17,839 bases of DNA from an uncultured Collinsella sp. (GTDB lineage Bacteria > Actinomycetota > Coriobacteriia > Coriobacteriales > Coriobacteriaceae): the NCBI GenBank assembly GCA_900542945.1, contig UQPI01000046.1, positions 1 to 17,839 of the forward strand, given 5' to 3'. A program made the position numbers and the translations under genes. Below, piece after piece: positions 13,335 through 17,839 of the stretch (positions within the stretch are counted from its first letter, which is position 1; each line of letters begins with the position of its first letter). The notes below the pieces were generated by a model. It was not told the origin of the DNA, did not search any database, and was given only the letters and a program-made list of their open reading frames with translations.

Positions 13335-14915
13335 TTACTGCTCCTTCTCAATTGCGTTTTCGACCTTGTCGCGCATCTCGGCGACTTTCATGCCAAAGAT
13401 GATCTGAATGTTGTTGCCGTTGCGGTTGATGCCGCTGTTGGGCACGTGGTTGATAAGGTTCTCATCGATGAGGTCCGGGTTCTTAACGTTCACGCGGAGA
13501 CGCGTAAAGCAGTTCTCGAGCTCCTCGATGTTGTCCTTACCGCCAAGACCTGCGACCAGGTCGGCGATGCCCGCATCGACGCCCTCTGCAGGAGCTGCGG
13601 CAACAGCGCCCTGCTTCACCGCGACAGACGCGGCGGCCTCGCCCTCGGCAACGGACTCGGCGAGCTCGGACTCCTCCTCGCGGCCAGGCGTGTGGAGGTT
13701 GAGCTTCTTGATGAGGAAGGTGAAGAGGAAGAAGTACAGAGCGGCGTTGACAACTCCAAGCACCAGCATAACCGGCCAGTTGGTCTTATCGACACCGAGG
13801 ACCAGGTTGGAAACCACGATGTTGATGATGCCGCCTGCAGTCGAAGCGGGCACGGAGAGGACCTTGAGCAGGACCAGGAAGATGCCGGAAAGAACCGAGT
13901 GGACGACAAAGAGCACGGGAGCGGCAAAGACAAAGAGGAAGTCCATGGGCTCGGTCACGCAGGAAAGCACGGCGGTGATGATCAGCGGGATGATGACAGC
14001 CTTGGTCTTGTCCTTGTTCTGCTTGTAGGCGGTGAAGATAAAGGCGAGACCGATACCGATGTAGGGCCACAGGTTGTTGAAGGTATAGCTGTTGAAGTAG
14101 GTGCTATCGGAGAAGGGCTGGCCCGTCATTGCCATCTCGGCGACACGGATGGGATAGGCGCCGGCGATAACCTGATCGCCCAGCGTAAGGGTGCCGCCCA
14201 CATCGGAGAACTGGAACGGGGTGTAGATGAGGTGGTGCAGACCGGTGGGAACGAGCAGCTTGTTGAGCATGCCGTAGATAAACAGACCGATGTTGCCCGA
14301 CTCCTTAATGATGCCGGCAACGGAGGAGATGGCGCCCTGAACCGGAGGCCAAACGATGCAGAAGCCAGCACCCATGATCCAGGAAATGATGATCATGATC
14401 AGGAACGGAAAGCGAACGCCCGAGAACATCGAAAGGGCAATGGGGAACTGCTTGTTCGAGTACTTGTTGAACACGGCACCGGTGATGCAACCAAGAATGA
14501 TGCCGCCAAACACGCCGGTATCGAGGACCTGAATGCCCATAACGGTGGCCTGGCCGGTTCCGGTAAGGCCGAGCATGCCGCTCGCTTCGGCAAGAGAGCC
14601 GGTGGCGTTGAGCACGATGTTGTTAGCCTGCAGGAACAGGAAGAACGACATCAGGGCAATCAGCGAAGCATGGCCCTTGTTCTTCTTTGCCATGGCGCCG
14701 GCGATGCCCACGCAGAACAGAATCGAGAGGTTGTTGATGATAAACATCAGCGACTGATAGACAACGGCGCCCACAAGCTGGAACGGGCCGGAGCCCAGCA
14801 CGGGGACCACGGCGCAGATGGTCTTGTTGGTCAGAATGATGCCCACGATGAGCAGGATGCCGGCAACCGAGAGATACATCATCGGCTGAACGATCGACTT
14901 CGCGAGCGTGGCCAT
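13335..14915 (-). CDS. PTS alpha-glucoside transporter, IIC-IIB subunits
   Basis: A 526-residue protein of the glucose-superfamily PTS. The IIC part (residues 1-410) has about ten membrane segments, with the family segments PTGLHHLIYTPF and CVTEPMDFLFVFAAP, which line the sugar site. A charged, Ala-rich linker (about 410-445) leads to the IIB domain, whose phosphorylated cysteine is Cys469 in ENCFTRLR. It takes phosphate from the IIA protein encoded upstream and delivers the phospho-sugar to the GH4 enzyme, whose ribosome binding site overlaps this gene's 3' end. ATG at 14915 has no good ribosome binding site. A much better start, ATG at 14950 with AAGGAAGGGGAG upstream, encodes a typical basic leader but is out of frame with the rest (by one missing or two extra bases), beside a six-A tract. 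The substrate is inferred as an alpha-glucoside from the GH4 partner. Confidence 0.88.
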   Translation of the reverse strand: MATLAKSIVQPMMYLSVAGILLIVGIILTNKTICAVVPVLGSGPFQLVGAVVYQSLMFIINNLSILFCVGIAGAMAKKNKGHASLIALMSFFLFLQANNIVLNATGSLAEASGMLGLTGTGQATVMGIQVLDTGVFGGIILGCITGAVFNKYSNKQFPIALSMFSGVRFPFLIMIIISWIMGAGFCIVWPPVQGAISSVAGIIKESGNIGLFIYGMLNKLLVPTGLHHLIYTPFQFSDVGGTLTLGDQVIAGAYPIRVAEMAMTGQPFSDSTYFNSYTFNNLWPYIGIGLAFIFTAYKQNKDKTKAVIIPLIITAVLSCVTEPMDFLFVFAAPVLFVVHSVLSGIFLVLLKVLSVPASTAGGIINIVVSNLVLGVDKTNWPVMLVLGVVNAALYFFLFTFLIKKLNLHTPGREEESELAESVAEGEAAASVAVKQGAVAAAPAEGVDAGIADLVAGLGGKDNIEELENCFTRLRVNVKNPDLIDENLINHVPNSGINRNGNNIQIIFGMKVAEMRDKVENAIEKEQ

Positions 14916-15049
14916 CGCGCTTTGAAATTGAACTTCTTTTTTGCGGTCATAGCGGTACTCCCCTTCCTTTTCCGCAAATTAAGACAGATGTGCCCTGGAC
15001 AAGGCCATAAGCCCTGCCTCATATCAATCGATGTGTGGGCACGTTATGC

Positions 15050-15904
15050 CTAGAGACCAGGTTCTCCAAGCAGGTTAACAATGTGGTACGCGAGATAACT
15101 CTTCTCGGCATTGGTAACGACAACGTTATAGGTAGACGACAAGTGGGCGGCTATGGCGTCCGCGCACGAGAACGCGCACGGATACTTAGTTTCATCGATT
15201 CGGAACAGTGCATCGTCATTGATCTGCCCGGCCGCGGGGTCAAGCGCCCGCTGTGCGAAAAACTGCAGGTGGCGGACGAAACGCTCATAGGGCAGCGAGG
15301 TGTCATCGAGGGTCGTAGCATAGCGCTCGGAAACAATCGCGAGCACGTCGCGAACAAGCTGGACCGAGATGATGAGACGGTCGGAGCGTTGCGGCATGGT
15401 GGCGTTGACGATATGCAGCGTAATAAAACCCTGCTCTTCTTCGCTCATCTGGATGCCCATATACTCCTTGACAATCTGCAGCGCACGGCCCGCAAGCGCG
15501 TACTCCTTGCGATAGAACTGCTGGATCTCGAGCAGCAACGGGTTCTCGCAGGGAACGCCCTTGCGCTCACGCTCCAAAGCAAGGCTGATATGGTCTGCGA
15601 GAGCGATGAGGATCTTGTCGTTGATATCGACATTGAGCTCTCGACGAAGCATCTGAACGATGTCCTCGGAAATCACGAGGTTGACGGTGGGGATGGACTC
15701 CAAAAGATGTGCCAAGCGGTCAATCGTACGCGAATCCTGAGAAGTGCCCTCCTGCAGCGCATAGGTCTTTTCGACCGATGCTTCATCGATAGCGTCGCCG
15801 GCATGACGGCCAAAGCAGAGGCCTCGACCGATGACAATGAGCTCGGAGCCATCGTCCGAAGTGACCATTGCGACGTTATTGTTGAAAACTCGCTTGATAA
15901 CCAC
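15050..15904 (-). CDS. BglG/LicT-family transcription antiterminator
   Basis: A 284-residue RNA-binding regulator. Residues 1-55 form the CAT RNA-binding domain (IKRVFNNNV and GSELIVIGRGL). Two PRD domains follow, each with its pair of phosphorylatable histidines: LADHISL (about residue 105) and LHIVN in PRD1, and VRHLQFF and LAYHIVNLL in PRD2. In this family PTS proteins phosphorylate the PRDs, and the active dimer binds an RNA hairpin that prevents an overlapping terminator. There is no ATG: GTG at 15904, preceded by GGTGGG, gives the usual family N-terminus, while GTG at 15913 or TTG at 15916 would add a few residues. The gene lies 18 bases after the IIA gene and 99 bases before the apparent start of the IIC-IIB gene. 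Its likely RNA target is the leader at 16462-16547. Confidence 0.9.
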   Translation of the reverse strand: MVIKRVFNNNVAMVTSDDGSELIVIGRGLCFGRHAGDAIDEASVEKTYALQEGTSQDSRTIDRLAHLLESIPTVNLVISEDIVQMLRRELNVDINDKILIALADHISLALERERKGVPCENPLLLEIQQFYRKEYALAGRALQIVKEYMGIQMSEEEQGFITLHIVNATMPQRSDRLIISVQLVRDVLAIVSERYATTLDDTSLPYERFVRHLQFFAQRALDPAAGQINDDALFRIDETKYPCAFSCADAIAAHLSSTYNVVVTNAEKSYLAYHIVNLLGEPGL

Positions 15905-15922
15905 GGTACCCACCAAAAGAAT

Positions 15923-16435
15923 TTACTCGGAAAGCCAGACGACAGGCTCTTTAACAGCAACAGGGCCGGAAGCGTGCTCACGAAGAGTCGAGTTCTCCGA
16001 ACGCTCGCACACGATAACGAAGACCGTGGGATCGAAGCCGGCGGCGCGGACCGCGTCAAAATCGACCTCAACGAGGGGCTGGCCCGCGTCGACATGGTCA
16101 CCCTGGGCAACAAGCGCATGGAAGCCCTTGCCCTCAAGTTTAACAGTGTCGATTCCGATATGCAGCATCACCTGAGCAGAGCTGTCGTCGGACATGATGC
16201 CCAGTGCATGCTCGGTCGGGAACAGCGCCGCGACGGTACCGGAAACAGGAGCGCACACCGTTCCCTCTTGGGGAACCACGGCAACGCCATCGCCCACGGC
16301 ACGGCTGCTAAAAGCGGGGTCATTGGTATTTTCTAGATGAACAAGCTCGCCGGAAACAGGAGCGAGGATTTCGAACTCGGAAGTTGCAGTCTTCTGCTCA
16401 TCCGAACCGCCCATCAGGCGAGAAAAGAAACCCAT
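15923..16435 (-). CDS. PTS IIA component, glucose (Crr) family
   Basis: A 170-residue soluble phosphocarrier. It has the family layout: an APVSGE strand near residue 25, active-site His76 in TEHALGI, and phospho-accepting His92 in LHIGIDTV, with the following hydrophobic beta-barrel strands. The protein takes phosphate from HPr and passes it to the IIB domain encoded two genes downstream, whose chain has no IIA domain of its own. The start is ATG at 16435, with AAGGGA about ten bases upstream. The in-frame codons before it overlap the leader hairpins and are not coding. It is the first gene of the operon, directly behind the antitermination leader. A short acidic/serine stretch (residues 9-20) precedes the barrel. 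Confidence 0.92.
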   Translation of the reverse strand: MGFFSRLMGGSDEQKTATSEFEILAPVSGELVHLENTNDPAFSSRAVGDGVAVVPQEGTVCAPVSGTVAALFPTEHALGIMSDDSSAQVMLHIGIDTVKLEGKGFHALVAQGDHVDAGQPLVEVDFDAVRAAGFDPTVFVIVCERSENSTLREHASGPVAVKEPVVWLSE

Positions 16436-16461
16436 GGTGGCATGTCCCTTCATAAATATAG

Positions 16462-16547
16462 CCCAACCAAAATCAAGCGAATGCGTCCATAGAGACACAT
16501 CCGTTCAAAGACTTTGGTTAGGCCCACGTCCGAGGGACTCGGTAACC
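16462..16547 (-). promoter_or_regulatory. Antitermination leader (RAT-like hairpin overlapping a terminator-like hairpin)
   Basis: On the minus strand the leader can form a RAT-like element at 16547-16516: outer stem GGTTA/TAACC, upper stem CCGAG/CTCGG, and an asymmetric internal loop. Its 3' arm (16522-16516) is also the start of a second stem, in which 16522-16510 (CCTAACCAAAGTC) pairs with 16474-16462 (GATTTTGGTTGGG): 13 pairs including two G-U. That stem encloses another 10-pair stem (16503-16494 with 16487-16478). CTATATTTAT follows, a weak U-rich tract 26 bases before the IIA start. Such mutually exclusive folds are the target of BglG/LicT proteins, and one is encoded in this operon. 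The match to the consensus RAT sequence itself is only partial. Confidence 0.6.
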
Positions 16548-16654
16548 TTCCGCATTTCTTTTTACGGGAACTATTGTAGACAAGCCCAAAGCCAGAATAG
16601 TCATTATGACCGGTGAGCGGTATTTTTTCTTCGATAAACGGTATTTAGGCAGCA

Positions 16655-16765
16655 CTTGGGGACGTTCCTTTTCTGCCGGCACTCGGGGACACTCCTCACT
16701 CTGGTGCATTGGGGACAGGTTTGTTTGCACCAGGTTGGTGCAGATTAACCTGGCCCCATTGCACC
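16655..16765. repeat. GGGGAC repeat series and nested inverted repeat
   Basis: Three GGGGAC cores at 16658, 16685 and 16711 are 27 and 26 bases apart, the same spacing as in the repeat at 5155-5221. The third core begins an inverted repeat: GGTGCATTGGGGACAGGTT (16703-16721) and AACCTGGCCCCATTGCACC (16747-16765) match at 17 of 19 positions, and inside it GCACC (16727-16731) pairs with GGTGC (16737-16741). The gap between the leader of the sugar operon and the ferredoxin-fusion gene contains essentially this repeat, no gene, and near 16570-16577 a TACAAT-like element that could be the -10 box of the sugar operon. Confidence 0.75.
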
Positions 16766-16778
16766 AATTTCGTATGCG

Positions 16779-17540
16779 CTAGACAAAGAGCTCGCATTCC
16801 TTCCGCACGACGCAAACCTTGCTCAGCATCTGGGAAACAGCGGATAGCTTGTTGGGATCAAGCTTACGAGCGCCTCGCGGGCATACGGCAATGCAGCGCA
16901 TGCAGGAGATGCACGCCTCGCCAGCTGCTCGTTTGGGGTCACCCTTGTCGATAGCACAAACGGGGCACGCCGCGGCGCATGCACCGCAGGAGACGCAATC
17001 CTCTGTTGCCTCAGGTGCCATGCGGTGACCTCTGGCTTGTTTGTAAGGACGATTGCCGGGAATAGAGGGCTCGGATGTATCCTCAGCCAACAGCTTTTGC
17101 TGAATTTGCTGCGCAAACTCTGCGAGCTGCGCCGCATCCTGCGCATCCGGTCGCCCAGCAGCAAACTGTCGCGCAATGGAATGTTCTGCAATGGCTGCAA
17201 CTGCCGCGATTACCCGGAATCCCGCATGCTTCGCAACGTCCTCCAGCTCTACGAGCGTGTCCTCAAACGCGCGGTTTCCGTAGACGCACACCAGAACGGC
17301 CCGCGCTCCGTTGCCGTGAACCATGTTCAGTCGGTCGACCACCACGGCAGGGACTCTGCCGGCATACGCTGGCACGGAGATAACAGCCACGTCGTCCTTC
17401 GTCATCGAGACCTCGTGGAAATCCAACCCGCTATCGGTCAGATCGACGGTAACGGTATTCTTGTCCAGCGCTCCAGCCACAAGGCAAGACACCTTCTCCG
17501 TTCCACCCGTCGGACTAAACACAATTTCAAATACGCTCAT
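16779..17540 (-). CDS. EFR1-type flavodoxin-ferredoxin fusion protein
   Basis: A 253-residue electron-transfer protein. Residues 1-150 have a flavodoxin-like fold, opening with the phosphate-binding loop FSPTGGTEK and followed by YAGRVP and VYGNRAFED segments that resemble the other FMN loops. Residues 175-220 carry two [4Fe-4S] ferredoxin motifs, CVSCGACAAACPVCAI and CISCMRCIAVCPRGA. This arrangement is the EFR1 ferrodoxin family, common in strict anaerobes and of unproven partner. It may be one of the low-potential carriers that serve the hydrogenase, which is inference. The start is ATG at 17540, with GGGGGAGGG (complement of 17548-17556) seven bases upstream. A TATACT-like -10 (complement of 17598-17603) lies further up without a clear -35. 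The gene is alone and flanked on both sides by copies of the same 13-base repeat word in opposite orientation. Confidence 0.88.
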   Translation of the reverse strand: MSVFEIVFSPTGGTEKVSCLVAGALDKNTVTVDLTDSGLDFHEVSMTKDDVAVISVPAYAGRVPAVVVDRLNMVHGNGARAVLVCVYGNRAFEDTLVELEDVAKHAGFRVIAAVAAIAEHSIARQFAAGRPDAQDAAQLAEFAQQIQQKLLAEDTSEPSIPGNRPYKQARGHRMAPEATEDCVSCGACAAACPVCAIDKGDPKRAAGEACISCMRCIAVCPRGARKLDPNKLSAVSQMLSKVCVVRKECELFV

Positions 17541-17610
17541 CTAGACACCCTCCCCCTACGCTCAGCAACGCGTCAAGCCGTTTTCACATCCAGCCAGAGT
17601 ATACGGCACG

Positions 17611-17651
17611 TGGGGTCCCCATTTTGGCGCACCAAGCACCCCAATGCACCA
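17611..17651. repeat. Repeat flank upstream of the flavodoxin-ferredoxin gene
   Basis: On the minus strand 17651-17639 reads TGGTGCATTGGGG, identical over 13 bases to 16702-16714 on the plus strand, and it is followed by TGCTTGGTGC and then ATGGGGACCCC (complement of 17612-17622). The two copies face each other across the gene at 16779-17540. Confidence 0.6.
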
Positions 17652-17676
17652 ACCCTACGCTGCCTGCCTCTTCGTT

Positions 17677-17713
17677 TTGTATAAATTACGGTACAGATTG
17701 TATATATTTACGG
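17677..17713. promoter_or_regulatory. AT-rich tandem site, probable promoter or operator
   Basis: TTGTATAAATTACGG (17677-17691) recurs as TTGTATATATTTACGG (17698-17713), with starts 21 bases apart, that is two helical turns. Both lie in an AT-rich island within GC-rich sequence, as expected of a promoter or of two same-face binding sites. No gene in the window starts immediately downstream on the plus strand, so the target may lie beyond the right edge or may be the minus-strand gene ending at 16779. Confidence 0.4.
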
Positions 17714-17839
17714 GATGCTGCCGTGTTCTCCCAAGGTACCCCATCCTGGCCCGTGCAAAAAACGGAGTATTCTGCAACGTGACCGGGTGGCGCGCGCAGA
17801 CGTGGTGTAAGAGCGTCCCGAGGTCCGTCGCTGCAAGTC
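17714..17839. other. Right edge without a recognised gene
   Basis: I see no convincing coding region here. An ATG at 17715 opens only 31 codons. An imperfect dyad with TGCA at both ends lies at 17754-17776 (TGCAAAAAAC, GTATTCTGCA), without a following T-run on the plus strand. The rest is GC-rich sequence, perhaps the leader of a gene beyond the window. Confidence 0.35.

Noticed and set aside
14990..15042. Second antitermination leader before the IIC-IIB gene
   Set aside because: Only a 6-base pair GTGCCC/GGGCAC with a long loop was found; there is no overlapping fold and no clear T-run.
13125..15053. Plus-strand open frame of 642 codons
   Set aside because: It is a shadow of the PTS IIC-IIB gene, giving a charged low-complexity product; the opposite strand has clear IIC and IIB motifs.
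15035..16336. Plus-strand open frame of 433 codons
   Set aside because: It is opposite the antiterminator and IIA genes, both with intact active-site residues on the minus strand.
1..17839. tRNA, rRNA, known riboswitch or transposase genes
   Set aside because: No cloverleaf, rRNA segment or riboswitch core was recognised by eye, and no protein with transposase motifs is encoded.

Overview
The window looks like a chromosomal stretch from a high-GC anaerobic gut actinobacterium, most likely of class Coriobacteriia and close to Collinsella. The basis is GC-rich codon use, a ferredoxin/[FeFe]-hydrogenase gene set, a glucoside PTS with GH4 hydrolase, and short dispersed repeats built on a GGGGAC core that I remember as common in that group. 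The genus is an inference; there is no rRNA or other marker here.

Layout. 1-930: an AT-richer patch with one small LURP-one/YxjI-like gene, closed by a very long perfect hairpin. 937-4060: a DUF1275 (YoaK-type) membrane protein on the minus strand, divergent from a YgiQ-type radical SAM protein. 4115-5540: three palindromic repeats between convergent genes, a CPBP membrane protease, an orphan RelB/DinJ-type antitoxin whose 3' end lies in a repeat, and a structured leader with an operator-like element. 5613-11691: a compact four-gene minus-strand operon in the order GltD-like flavoprotein carrying a NuoF-type cluster domain, [FeFe] hydrogenase, Tat/lipoprotein substrate-binding protein, fused permease-ATPase. 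11948-16435: a minus-strand alpha-glucoside operon in the order PTS IIA, BglG/LicT antiterminator, PTS IIC-IIB, 6-phospho-alpha-glucosidase. Its leader folds into mutually exclusive antiterminator-like and terminator-like hairpins. 16655-17839: a GGGGAC repeat cluster, a flavodoxin-ferredoxin fusion gene flanked by inverted copies of a 13-base repeat word, and an AT-rich promoter-like region.

How the genes work together. The sugar operon would bring in an alpha-glucoside as its 6-phosphate (IIA to IIB/IIC) and cleave it with the GH4 enzyme, with LicT sensing PTS flux and acting on the leader RNA. Two of its four genes have their reading frame out of register with their best translation start, each next to a 6-base homopolymer. 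This is either sequence error, decay, or slippage-based switching. The hydrogenase operon couples NAD(P)H and ferredoxin-level electrons to H2 through a flavoprotein partner. It also carries a complete but unusually fused uptake transporter, an association that no standard hydrogenase model explains.

Most notable items: the broken GH4 and PTS reading frames, the antitermination leader, the hydrogenase-transporter operon with its shortened fused ATPase, and the 27-base-periodic GGGGAC modules, one pair of which encodes the tail of the antitoxin.
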